Below, one piece after another: positions 33,287-43,177 of a DNA stretch of 64,000 bases. The translations under genes were made by a program, and so were the position numbers. The first letter of the stretch is position 1. Each line of letters opens with the position of its first letter. The stretch comes from Xanthostigma xanthostigma (lineage: Eukaryota; Arthropoda; Insecta; Raphidioptera; Raphidiidae), in NCBI GenBank assembly GCA_963575645.1, contig OY754468.1, positions 47,441,665 to 47,505,664 of the forward strand. The letters run 5' to 3'. The notes below the pieces were generated by a model that saw only the letters and a program-made list of their open reading frames with translations, was not told the DNA's origin and searched no databases.

Positions 33287-33668
33287 CCGTTTCTCGACTT
33301 AATATCATAACAGACGCCATTCGCGCCATTACTATTTTCCATCTACCACCATTCCTGTTATTTTCTATACATTTTTTAAACTTCAAATTAATTAATAGCA
33401 ATGGGCGAAGGAAGGAATTTTAGGACATTAGGATAAGGTAGGAAAATTTTGAGATAGGAGTTTGACAGGTATTCTGGAATAAGGAACCATCTCGATATTT
33501 ATCTGGAATTATTTAGGGAAACTATGGAAAACCTTAATAAGATGGCCGGTACAGGAATTACCGTTTCTCGGCGAGAGGCACAGCAGGAAAAAATCCCAGC
33601 CCCCGCCGGGATTCGAACCCGGTACCTCCCGAATTCTAGTGCTCTCACCACTACGCTACACCGCTCGA
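33287..33668 (-). mobile_element. tRNA-derived SINE, copy S2
   Basis: Minus strand: CGAGCGGTGTAGCGTAGTGG (A box region), GGTACCGGGTTCGAATCCC (B box), then a body shared with S1 through TCCAGATAAATATCGAGATG to the tail with GAATGGCGTCTGTTATGAT. About 380 bp. The best preserved of the three copies. Confidence 0.87.
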
Positions 33669-33869
33669 TGACGTCTAGCGTCTATTTTCATATAATACCA
33701 AAGTTTATCCTGTCGCAACCCCTTGGCAGTATAGTAGTTTTTCAATTTAAAAAAATAACAAAATTGTCTCACTCAGACAAAATCTGTATAATCGATACAT
33801 AGGAAATCTGACGGTCAGCTCTGGTGCTATGTACTTATACATAAGCCCGAAGTTATAAATCAAGGTGAA

Positions 33870-34401
33870 TCTATACTATTATATAAAATTCTTTGTATGT
33901 ACCTACGTAATGATGTAGGTATGTTTGAACGGATTGTTGATGAAACTTTTTTGGAACGTTTCTTATGATTCCTGAAACGCTATAGGCTACGTTTTATTTC
34001 ACAGTTTTATCGGGAAATTAATTTTTTTTTTTTTTTTGTATACTTCTGTAGACATATATAAAGTAGTTACTTGGTGTAGTGTGTTCACTGTAAACTTATC
34101 TCATTACCACCGCAGTTAAGACCGCCCGGTAATCCCTCTTCTCCCGCGACGGTGTTATGCAGTAAAGTCATTCGCAATGTCATTCGGCTTCTTATTTCGC
34201 ATGACGTGCAGTGTACAAGCTCATGTGGGATGGTTTGTGGCTATATCTCATTATGCTGCTACTAACAGTGGGATGTTATCCCCGGGCAGCGCCGGACAAA
34301 TACGACCATATTCTACAAACAAAAAATGTCGGCACCAGCAAAATATGTCTATCTTTAAAAGGTAATCTACGAGTCCGAGAGAAGCCGGACCGGGCTGCCA
34401 G
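33870..34401 (+). mobile_element. Helitron K3 carrying a captured exon
   Basis: Starts A|TCTATACTATTATATAAAA and ends AGAAGCCGGACCGGGCTGCCAG|T, a worn version of the K-type 3' hairpin and CTAG. The first 200 bp (TTTGAACGGATTGTTGATG, AACGCTATAGGCTACG, TTTATCGGGAAATTAA) resemble other lepidopteran Helitrons. The middle, about 34085-34361, is clearly GC-richer and reads like the first exon of a secreted protein. The 3' end faces Helitron D3 12 bp away. Confidence 0.55.
34223..34361 (+). CDS. Candidate first coding exon of a secreted protein
   Basis: From the ATG at 34223 the frame reads MWDGLWLYLIMLLLTVGCYP, then RAAPDKYDHILQTKNV and GTSKICLSLK, ending AAAAG|GTAATC, a plausible splice donor in phase 1. 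Residues 4-17 form a hydrophobic core after a short start, then C-Y-P-R-A-A, which is a textbook signal peptide with a likely cut near residue 22-23. I do not recognise the mature part. The upstream 140 bp is also GC-rich and could be 5' UTR; TTCTGTAG at about 34049 might be an acceptor. Since Helitron-like ends lie on both sides, it is more likely captured than a resident gene. The ATG context is weak, and an overlapping frame from 34177 is open for 62 codons. Confidence 0.4.
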
Positions 34402-34413
34402 TGTTAATACAAT

Positions 34414-34828
34414 GTTACGGTCCGTCCCGGTTTTACTCGGGTGTGCAATAGATATAATTCTGCAAAATGTATTTCGTTTGCAACCCGGCGTCAGAACTAA
34501 TAGCTTTGAGCGAATTCTACCAGATTTGCTTCTGAACTAATAGCTTTGGGCGAATTCCAACAGATGTCGCTACTTGATACTAAAACAGTGTTTTTTTGTT
34601 TGCTTCTGAATTAATAGCTTTGAGTAAATCCAATGAGATGGCGTTAGATGTTACCAAAACAGTTTTTTGAAAAACACCGTAATTTTGTTCAAAATATTTA
34701 ATAAAGACTATCCTATAGCGTAAGTTGCACCAAGGAAGACACAATTACTAAATTTCATTAAAATCGGTTCAGTGGTTTCGGAGATAAGCGCGCCCAAAAT
34801 TGTGACACGGGAATTTTATATGTATAGA
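34414..34828 (-). mobile_element. Mini-Helitron D3
   Basis: On the minus strand it starts A|TCTATACATATAAAATTCC, passes GAACCGATTTTAATG and CTTACGCTATAGGATAG, and ends with the hairpin ACCCGAGTAAAACCGGG before a worn CTAG (GTAAC). It contains the repeated TGAACTAATAGCTTTG module three times. Confidence 0.75.
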
Positions 34829-35488
34829 TTTAGCACAAAAAATTACGTTCGTGATCCCCAGCTCATGCTTTCAATTTTTCTCTTAATACTCATCCCTATA
34901 TTTTTGTTGCATAATAACCCGTATAACTCGTCAATGAGATTTTTAAACTGTGAAATAACTGTTCAAATCGGTTTAGTGCTGCTCGAGCTTGGAGTTAACA
35001 TGCATACAAACTTCTTTTGTAGATTAGCACATAGATTAAATATGAACTCGATGTTTAAATAGCTATATATTTAAACAAACAATGACGATCGCGTGTATTA
35101 AATACAGTGGCATATATTCAATAAGAGTTATTTTAATTAAATGCAATTCTTTTAACTATATGTCATAACATTTAAATACTTATCTTTTTTCTAAGGCGTT
35201 GAGCCACTCTCTTAAGATATTTCAAGGGTATTTACAACACAAAACATTATTGTTTTTTCAACGAACCAAGCTATTTTCCATATTTTTATAATCGATTAAA
35301 TGATAAAAACGTAACTGATCATGCGAAGGGCACATAATTTCACAAATTATTTGCATCTGAGAAAGTTCTTTAATTAGATTTGTAAATCAAGGTGAATTAA
35401 ATACTTTAATATTATCACTTTATCTTTTTTGGTATAGTCGTTTTTCCAACAAATACCACCACTTTTTTACGAATTAAACTGAATTATT
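34829..35488. other. AT-rich spacer, nothing recognised
   Basis: No exon or repeat match seen. Confidence 0.4.
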
Positions 35489-35965
35489 AAAAAATAAAGA
35501 ATAGTTACTTCTTACCACAAAAGTTTTATTAGCGGATGTATACTTCGGGAGCTATGCTCTCATCTTCAGCAAACACTACACTTAATTACTAAACAAAAAT
35601 CTTAATATAACAATTACAGGTATAAAAAAAAATAAAACTAGGTACTATAACTAGCACTAAGACTTGCGAAAGGTAACAAAATGGAAATCCAAAAGTAACT
35701 TTACAAACTGTCAATAACGCAAAGGTCCGTGACGATGAGAAATCTGTAAAAACAAAAGAAACAATAAAACGAAAAACAAAAAACTAACAAAAGTTTTAAA
35801 AGATCGAACAATGCTGAATAAGGTAATGGGCCATTATCTGAATTTGTTTTATACCTGTTTAGTAATTTAGTTTAGTGTTTGATGAAAATGAGAGCAAATC
35901 TCCCGAAATGTACATCTGCTAATAAAACTTACTGTTGTGGTAAGAAGTAACTATTTTTTATTTTT
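35489..35965. mobile_element. Inverted-arm repeat with CTGAAGATGAGAGC motif
   Basis: The arms 35489-35597 and 35853-35965 are inverted copies (AGTTACTTCTTACCACAA against TTGTGGTAAGAAGTAACT). Both carry a small internal hairpin, on the inner-to-outer strand CTGAAGATGAGAGC...GCTCCCGAA then TACATCCGCTAATAAAACTT. The spacer is about 255 bp and AT-rich. The layout resembles family B, 120 bp to the right. Confidence 0.75.
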
Positions 35966-36083
35966 GTTTCAACCACAGTGATCTTGATATTTGTATATAA
36001 ACTGAATTATTTAAAAAAAATAACCGTCACTTCCACCCTTCTATCAAAGTACATAAATCTCCAGAGTAAGGACCATAGACTAT

Positions 36084-36628
36084 TCAAATCTTTGATTAAC
36101 GTCTGATTAGAACTTTTCAATAAATAAAATTATCGACCAAAATAATCATAAATTAATCCCTGACAAACATAATGTTATAACTAAACACAATAGAACTTGA
36201 CCACAAAATTAATTGGGATAATATAAAAGTTTTAGATAATGAAACTAATTTTTTTAAAAGAAATATTTCGGAAATATTACATATAAAATCAAATAAAAAT
36301 TCTCTCAATGATTAGATACGAAAAATTTAAGTAATATATATAATATTATTTTGAAATAATATTTTGTTTTTAATTAATTTTATTCTTTATTTTTAGGTAT
36401 TCACAATTATTTCCATGACTACTTAATAAAAAATTGTTTGTTATTATTGTTTCAATATTTTGATACTAATTAATATTTTGAAAGAATATATAAAGCGAAT
36501 TAGAAATTAAATATTAATTATTTTTTAGATCAGTTCTGAAAAAGCTCCAAATCCGGATTTAATTAATGTATTAATTATATTTTTTGTTAATATATTGTCT
36601 AATAAATTGGTCGATAATTTTATTTATT
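36084..36628. mobile_element. Family B element, 13-bp flanking duplication
   Basis: The ends are inverted (CAATAAATAAAATTATCGACC near the left, TTGGTCGATAATTTTATTTATT at the right), and the left also has TCTTTGATTAACGTCTGATT. A direct repeat GACCATAGACTAT flanks it exactly at 36071-36083 and 36629-36641. The 545-bp interior is very AT-rich with no coding. The right arm carries a decayed GATCAGTTCTGAAAAAGCTCC version of the hairpin motif. Confidence 0.75.
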
Positions 36629-36641
36629 GACCATAGACTAT

Positions 36642-37447
36642 GTCCGAAAAAAGAAAAGTTTATTTTCATTTTTCACAAATGCAGTTCCCACAATAAGTCT
36701 TCTTATACTTTGTCTCTGTTAATCACAATGTTTGTCGACTTTTAAAATACATAATAGCTGATGATGTTGTATTAAAACCAATATTTAGATATGTTAATAG
36801 TTAAAATATTAGCAAAAAATAGACTACACGATGACATCCATAATAAATTTATCCGGTTCTCATGAATAATAAAAGATATGTGCATATTATTATTTGTGCA
36901 AACACTCCTTCATGCCATTGTCAGTTGCATAGTTTGACATATGACTCCGTCTATCTAGTAGAAACACCGTAAACAAGCTTTCGATATGACTTCATACCAC
37001 TAAACTATTGCATAATAAAATTTATATAAGGTTTGACAATATCTTTGGATCAAAATGAATTTGCACAACTTCCGGTTTTGTAACAGAAGAAACAAAACAT
37101 CGCTGTCCTTGAAATTGCCGACTAGTATTTATCTTGTAAATAAATCAAAGGACAACTTGATGTGAAAATTTTCAAACGTTTATTTTTGGTTATTCCTCGG
37201 AGATTATACATCAAAACGTCTACAAATTGAATAATCTAGTAAACACCAAATTAGTTTCTGTTCGTAAAAATAATCACTTATATTAAATCATAGATACGTG
37301 TTAAAAATTTTGTAAAAACGAAGATATTACAATTAGAAAAAATTAATAATTATTATAAAATTGCCCCCAAAGCTACCAAAATATATTTCACAGTTAAGAA
37401 TTTAAAAAAAAAAACATCGCTCAAAAAAAATTAAAAATGATCTATCA
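36642..37447. other. AT-rich spacer, nothing recognised
   Basis: No exon or repeat match seen. Confidence 0.4.
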
Positions 37448-37709
37448 CAGTGTTTTTCAAAGTGTGGGTCGCAACAAAGCATCTACAAGGGTGTCGCGAA
37501 GCCTTAGTAAAAAAGCAAAGTTCATTTTTATTACGAAAATGTTAATTAAAGGATATTTATTGTAGACTAACACAAATTAACTAAATTGAATAAAATACCT
37601 ATGAGTCATATTAAATATACCTATTGGTTAGGAACAGCGGAAGGTAGGGGGTCCCAAAATATTTTTTCATACTAAGGGGACGCGCCATGAAAAAGATTGA
37701 AAAACACTG
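37448..37709. mobile_element. hAT MITE with perfect 8-bp duplication
   Basis: The ends CAGTGTTTTTCAAAGTGTGG and AAAAGATTGAAAAACACTG are inverted over about 15 bp. The target duplication ATCTATCA is identical on both sides (37440-37447 and 37710-37717). 262 bp, non-coding, GC-rich near the ends (GGGTCGC, GGGGACGCGCC). Confidence 0.92.
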
Positions 37710-38436
37710 ATCTATCAAATCCTCAATATTATAGGTTTCTTTCTTTATATATCATTGAAGTCTCCGTGTGTTTTCCTATCTACATCCGGTCTGTTGTAGA
37801 TTTTTTTATTGAATTTTGCCTCAAAATCTAATGATTTAAGAATCTTTGACAGTTGATTAATGAATTTCTCGTTAGAAACACACATTTGCAATTTTTTTAA
37901 TTTAGGTACCTCAGGTTTACTCTATTAAGTATTAACAAAATTTTACTAAGCTGTAACGTGACTGTATTAAATTTCTGTATTAATTAAAATTATAACTTAT
38001 CTCTACTTTTTTACAGATTATATTTCTTACACTTTTACAAAACACTCTGTATAATAGTAATAAACAAGTTTTTTTATGATTGTAAAATAATTGCCCATAA
38101 ATTTAATAATTTCATCTTTTAATACCCACAGGTGTAAACCGATATTAAAAATCATATTTTTGTTTGATTTTTTTACGGAAAAATCCTAAATTGATCAAAA
38201 CAATTATAAAAAATTAATTACCTGTTTCTTAACAAACACGTGATGAAAATTGATAACATAAGCAGCAATAAATTAAGAGAATGCGTGTTGACATGCCATT
38301 TTTTTTTGCAAGATTGATTTTCATTTGTTTTTGTATTTTAGAAATACCAAATTTGTTATTCCATAATTCACAATCCACATTGTTTCATATATCTTCCTAT
38401 ATTAAATATTTATTTACATATTTTTCGTACTATAAT
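37710..38436. other. AT-rich spacer, nothing recognised
   Basis: No exon or repeat match seen. Confidence 0.4.
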
Positions 38437-38707
38437 GAGAAAAAATATTTTTAACAAAAAAATTGAACCGCCTTCAAAATATGCACTAAAAAGTAAAAAA
38501 TAATTGCGTATTGAAATGTTTTGGAGTCGGTGCCAGCCAAAATGAAATCTATTCCGAGAACTAGAGACATGTAAGATTTAAATTGCTACTTTCGAATTCC
38601 GATGTGACACCGACTCCAAAACATTTCAATACGCAATTATTTTTTACTTTTTAGTGCATATTTTGAAGTCGGTTCAATTTTTTTGTTAAAAATATTTTAT
38701 TTTTCTC
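38437..38707. repeat. Long hairpin of the GAAGTCGG family, arms of about 97 bp
   Basis: The arms 38437-38532 and 38608-38707 are near-exact inverted copies, for example CACTAAAAAGTAAAAAATAA against TTATTTTTTACTTTTTAGTG, and ATGTTTTGGAGTCGGTG against CACCGACTCCAAAACAT. The loop is 75 bases. Both outer halves carry GAAGTCGGTTCAATTTTTT or its complement. Confidence 0.9.
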
Positions 38708-38729
38708 TTTTTAGTGTCAGATATTTACT

Positions 38730-39515
38730 CAATAAATTATGCAGTTATTTTATGAAGTATTGCAATGGGTAAAATTTGAGAGTTTCCCTCGATTTCTCCG
38801 GATTCCACCATCAGATCCAGACTTGGTTCCGATGGGACCACCTCTGAGGTGCACTCTTTCGAATAAAAAAAAAATTTGAAAATCGGTCCATAATTGACAG
38901 AGAAATCGGTGAACATACATAACAAAAAAAAAATAGAAAAAAATACTGTGCGATCGGCGAAAGAAGACCGGTGGGGAAAGGGCAAGAAGTCGTTGATGTG
39001 TTCCCAAATTATCGGAATTCATAGGCGGCGCATAGCAAGGCATGCAAACAATAGCTTTAAATTTTAAGGCATTATTTTGAGCCTCTAACTCGCACATTTT
39101 AATTACATTCGCTATGACCTCCCTAGCGCCACTTCTAACTGTTTTTCCCTTTTTACTTTCCATTTTGAAAGATATTCAGACAACACCCCTCAACTTAGTC
39201 CGTGAACGCACACCTATGTACTGTCTGGTGTATGATTTTTTTGTACTGTTAGCAAGTGTCGCTGTGTAGTCGTACAGCTATGGCAATAGTACAATTATAG
39301 CGATACGACAATTGCGACACGTTTGGTCGACTGGACTCCCTTATTGCATAGAAGCGGTTCCAGGATCATTACCTTTTACTAATATAAAATACATGTGCGC
39401 TTTTCTGCAATAAGGTCATAGGACAACATTCCATAGACCGGTCTTCTTTTAAAAATCCAACAGTATATACAGTCGAACATAGAACCTCCTCCTTTTTTGA
39501 AGTCGGTTAAACAAA
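38730..39515 (-). mobile_element. GAAGTCGG-family element with possible transposase start
   Basis: The right end near 39488 reads CCTCCTCCTTTTTTGAAGTCGGTTAA. The left part holds CTTGGTTCCGATGGGACC, GAGGTGCACTCTTTCGAAT and AAAATCGGTCCATAATTGAC, phrases that I associate with this repeat in Lepidoptera. A GC-richer middle contains the minus-strand fragment described next. Confidence 0.5.
39050..39163 (-). pseudogene. Possible N-terminus of a Tc1/IS630-type transposase
   Basis: From the minus-strand ATG at 39163 the frame reads MESKKGKTVRSGAREVIANV then IKMCELEAQNNAL. A start of this form (S-G-A-R-E-x-I-x-N-V-x-x-x-C-E-x-E) resembles the first helix of insect IS630/Tc1-like transposases. After about 37 residues the frame, though open to 38750, loses resemblance and turns hydrophobic, as if it ran into other repeat DNA. 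No catalytic motif is present. The family call is from pattern memory only. Confidence 0.3.
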
Positions 39516-40266
39516 GACATTCGCTGTGTATCTATTACTTTCGATTTTCAACTAAAAAATTCTAAATTAGGATTAACTTGTAGATAACAATGAATATTAA
39601 TTAGTTTATAATTATATTTACTTATAACATCTTTCCACAAATGAATTCACTTTCATTATCGTATTTTATTTGCCGGGACTCCCAGATTCACGCTGGTTGA
39701 GTTATCGCTTACTCCAAGTTTTCTTAAGTTGAAATCCTACCTAAACGTCAATTCCAGTGCATACTAGTTTCAAAATTCGTAAAAAAAAGTGAACGACATA
39801 TTTTCTTTTCCGTTTTGAACATTAATATTTAAAAAGCAATTAAATGTTTTTGCACTATTATTGTTTTTAATGCCCTCCAGTTGTCAATATAAATTTGCTG
39901 ACATTTTATTAATAATAAAAATTATGACGTTCCAGTGTGTAATTTCGATTGCCAAGGTCAGAAAAGTTGTTTTAATGAATAATTGCTTATTAGTTCTATT
40001 TAAAAATATTGTTTACAAAAAACCAACTTAAAAAATAAATCATTTACGTTTATGAGAACAATTTTTGACTATAAATGGCATTTTTTTTGTGAATCTGCGC
40101 ATGATACCTGTGCGTGTCCTTGATATAAAATAATTAATTACGACTGGATATACATCATTATGAATAATGGTGTACATAAAAATCGCTTAACGTTGTTAAT
40201 ACGCCTTCTATTATTGTTGTTCAAATTTACCGGGCGTTACATTTAGTACATTCGTGAATAAAACTA
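39516..40266. other. AT-rich spacer, nothing recognised
   Basis: No exon or repeat match seen. Confidence 0.4.
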
Positions 40267-40875
40267 TATACTAATATATAAAGCTGAAGAGTTTGTTTGG
40301 TTGTTTGTTTGAACGCGCTAATCTCAGGAACTACTGGTTCAAATTGAAAAAAAACATTTTTTTGTTGGATAGCCCATTTATCGAGGAAGGCTATAGGCTA
40401 TATAATATTACGCTACGACCATTAGGAGCGGAGCTTTAATGAAAAATGTTGCAAAATGTATCCTATTCATTTATGTGAAATGCACTAACTAGATATACCT
40501 ACTCATATTAGCGTTGTGAGAACACAACCTCAGGTGGATCAATCGGTAGAGCATGCGACTGTCAATATCAGGGTCGTGGGTTCGAGCCCCACGTTGGGCG
40601 TATATATTTTTATTTATTTTTTTTCTACATTGCTTTCTTCTAAGGCTTAAATTAAAATTTATTTTAATTTTATTTAATTACTTTAAAAAAATTATTATTT
40701 AAAAAAAGTTTAAATACTGCTTTTTATCGACAAAAACCTTTCAACGGTAACTCCGATCATCATGAAATTTGGACACAACAGTCATCTCGGTAAACTAATA
40801 TGAATGTGTGTACTCATGTTCCTCCCTTCCCCATTCGTTCTTTTACACCCGAGTGAAACCGGACGGGACCGCTAT
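40267..40875 (+). mobile_element. Mini-Helitron C2 with tRNA-like insert
   Basis: The start TATACTAATATATAAAGCTG lacks only the TC; the 3' end has the hairpin ACCCGAGTGAAACCGGAC, then GGGACCG and CTAT in place of CTAG. It shares GGATAGCCCATTTATCGAGG and ACGCTACGACCATTAGG with C1 and C3. The middle holds a tRNA-like segment of 73 bases. About 609 bp, no coding. Its 3' end faces the 3' end of D4 across 11 bp. Confidence 0.78.
40528..40600 (+). tRNA. Decayed tRNA-Lys-like segment in Helitron C2
   Basis: The D arm TGGATCAATCGGTAGAGC, the variable region CAGGGTCGTGG and the T arm GGGTTCGAGCCCCAC match eukaryotic tRNA-Lys closely, and the 3' acceptor strand is GTTGGGCG. The 5' acceptor strand (CCTCAGG) no longer pairs and the anticodon position reads GTC rather than CTT. 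It is therefore a pseudo-tRNA whose internal A and B boxes may still be readable by pol III. Confidence 0.65.
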
Positions 40876-40886
40876 ATTATATAAAA

Positions 40887-41309
40887 GAGAGCGGTCCGTT
40901 CCGGTTTCACCCGGTTGCGATAAATATAATTCTACGAAATGTATTTCGTTTGCGGCCCGGCGTCTGAACTAATAGCTTAGAGCAAATTCTACCAGATTTG
41001 CTTTCGAACTAATAGCTTTGAGCGAATACTATCAGATTTCGGTACTTGGCACTAAAACAGTTTATTTTGTTTGCTTCTGAACTAATAGCTTTGAGTAAAA
41101 TCTTTGAGATGTCGCTACATGTCACTAAAACAGTTTATTTTCACAAAACACTATAATTTTGTACAAAATATTTAATAAAAACTATCCTATAGCGTAAGTT
41201 GCACCAAGCAAGACACATTGACAAAATTTCTTTAAAATCGGTTCAGTAGTTTTGGGAATTAGTCTGAACGAACATAGTGACACGAGATTTTTATATAATA
41301 ATATGTAGA
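40887..41309 (-). mobile_element. Mini-Helitron D4
   Basis: On the minus strand it starts A|TCTACATATTATTATATAA, includes GTGTCACTATGTTCG and CTTACGCTATAGGATAG, and ends with the hairpin ACCGGGTGAAACCGG and GACCGCTCTC (worn CTAG). It shares the TGAACTAATAGCTTTGAG modules with D1-D3. Confidence 0.75.
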
Positions 41310-41897
41310 TTTATCTCAGTAAACTCAGATCAGTTCCTGGACCTGTATCAAGTAAAAAAATATTCGGAATAAAAAAGTCAATTAAAAGATTATAGAATTT
41401 AAAATGGATAATTATTACATTAGTGGCTTTTTAAATGGACTATTTATTTTAAATAAATCCAGACAATAGAACTTTTGCAACTTAAAATATAACTTCCTAC
41501 AACAATGTTATGTTTATCGTCATGGACAACGTCTGTATAAAATAAATATTCACACGCTGAAATATCGGTACCATGTTGTGGTAATAAATATCCTACCAAA
41601 AGCATAAATGTGAAAAAAGGGCCAAGTTCGATACAAAGAATAAATGAGTTTCGCCTTTTTGTCGAAAAAAATAATAAGGTTATATACACGAATCATTTAT
41701 TTATAATATAAAGCATTAAAACTTGTCATGTGTAAATTTGACACCTTTTTAAATACCACTTCTTTTATTCGTCAATGCCGGCAAACCCGCTTGTTTTTTG
41801 TATCGAACTCGGCATTGTTTTCACTTTTGGTGAAAGTTCAATACTTTTTGTTAAGTTCTATTATTAATCATTATCTAGCGACATAAAATCATTACAT
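41310..41897. other. AT-rich spacer, nothing recognised
   Basis: No exon or repeat match seen. Confidence 0.4.
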
Positions 41898-41985
41898 TTA
41901 TATACCATACTTCATTATATCATATTTTGTATACCACACTTCATTATATCATATTTTGTATACCACACTTTATTATATCACACGA
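41898..41985 (+). repeat. Minisatellite, 29-bp unit, about three copies
   Basis: TATACCACACTTCATTATAT then CATATTTTG repeats at about 41901, 41930 and 41959; the last copy is partial. Two units differ by one base. Confidence 0.85.
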
Positions 41986-42611
41986 CTAGACACGAGTAGT
42001 CTTCGAGCGACCGGTTGATGCATTCTAGTCGATGCTCTCAGCACCGGCTAGATGCTTGTAAATTATGTTGATTTCTCGGTGGATGTCCAAAATCATGATT
42101 TTGAAAAGTATTTCTTCTAGACGTTTGAAATTTGGAATATGATTTCTTTATGCAAACTTTAACCCCCCCCCCGAAAAAAATCAGTTCTGTAACGTAATCA
42201 TCTTTGGAGATAGGAGGGGGGGGGAGGTGTTGAGAAAATGGTTCGTGCAAATATAAGCAGTGAATTGCGAAAACTTGGCTGGTGCACTCTTTGCGCTATG
42301 ATAGCACTTTAGACTTGCTGGCAAACAAATTTGTCACAACTTGCGAAATACACACTATTGCTTCAGTTGTTTTGACAGACATCTTTTGTTTATTTACCAC
42401 CAATCAGCTGATCCAGAGAGATGCTTGACATCACCTTTCGTAAATACAACAACTTATAACGTTGTCTATAGTTAACTCAGTCAACGCTTTCAGGCTTTGG
42501 TTCTTCAGAAACCTACAAACATGTAAATTAATATACATGTTATTAAATCTTTAAATGTAAATGCATGTTAATTGATACAATCTCAACACAATAGAATTAA
42601 TTTATGCGTAA
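41986..42611. other. Spacer with C9 and G-run tracts
   Basis: A run of nine C at 42165 and a G-rich tract at 42214-42226 lie about 50 bp apart and could pair. Otherwise nothing is recognised. Confidence 0.45.
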
Positions 42612-43177
42612 AGCGGCCCATAGACGCTCAATATTATTGTGCAATGTGGGTTGCACAATATTTTGACGGCAGCCCCTAGACGGTCAATATTATTATACAA
42701 TATTTTGATGTGTGCAAAAAATTCTACTGTATGGAGGCGATATTGAAGGTTGTGCCATATATTGCTCAAATCGAGAACAGACGGTACAGCCACATTGTGC
42801 AAACAGTCCCCACTAGAACTTCAGTCATCATGTTGTCACGATTACCATAGTCTTTGAACTTCACATCCCACAGAGCCGGAAGACTACGATACACCTCGAT
42901 AAATTCAACAATAAATTGTCTTTCGGCTTTCTTGTCACCCATGATGAGGCGTAGTTGAGACGACTTTTTGACACGACCGCTACTTAAGATCAACTGACGG
43001 GATATTGCGCAATCTTGACAACAGACGGCACAATATTTCCCCGTTTGTGCAATATATTTTCAAGGTTTTGAAAATCACACAATATATTGCGCAACCTTTC
43101 AATTTCGTCTACACACGGTCAATTATATTGCACAAACCCAAATATTGCTCAATATTATTGAGCGTCTATGGGCCGCT
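42612..43177 (-). mobile_element. PIF/Harbinger derivative with 3-bp TAA duplication
   Basis: The termini AGCGGCCCATAGACGCTCAA and its complement TTGAGCGTCTATGGGCCGCT form an inverted repeat of about 28 bp (continuing TATTATTG). TAA flanks both sides (42609-42611 and 43178-43180), the 3-bp target typical of PIF/Harbinger. Subterminal GCACAATATT / AATATTGTGC motifs recur. The 566-bp body keeps part of a MADF-domain ORF on the minus strand. Confidence 0.88.
42766..42942 (-). pseudogene. MADF-domain fragment from Harbinger second ORF
   Basis: From the ATG at 42942 (minus strand) the peptide reads [20 protein letters not shown] then [19 protein letters not shown]. The pattern F-I-x-x-Y-x-x-x-P-x-L-W-D-x-x-x-x-x-Y-x-N-R is the N-terminal half of a MADF (Myb/SANT-like) DNA-binding domain. 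Autonomous Harbinger elements of animals encode such a protein alongside the transposase, where it aids nuclear import and DNA binding. After the NR motif the sequence diverges, so only about 40 of roughly 85 domain residues remain. The frame extends upstream to 42993, but this ATG fits the domain start. Confidence 0.78.

Noticed and set aside
34362-34540. Extension of the signal-peptide frame past 34361
   Set aside because: The frame stays open by chance into Helitron sequence, including the 3' ends of K3 and D3, which is shared repeat DNA.
36084-36628. LTR element
   Set aside because: The terminal sequences are inverted, not direct, and there is no primer-binding site or coding sequence.
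42160-42230. Functional C/G tract structure
   Set aside because: The C and G runs are low-complexity tracts with no paired context beyond the runs themselves.
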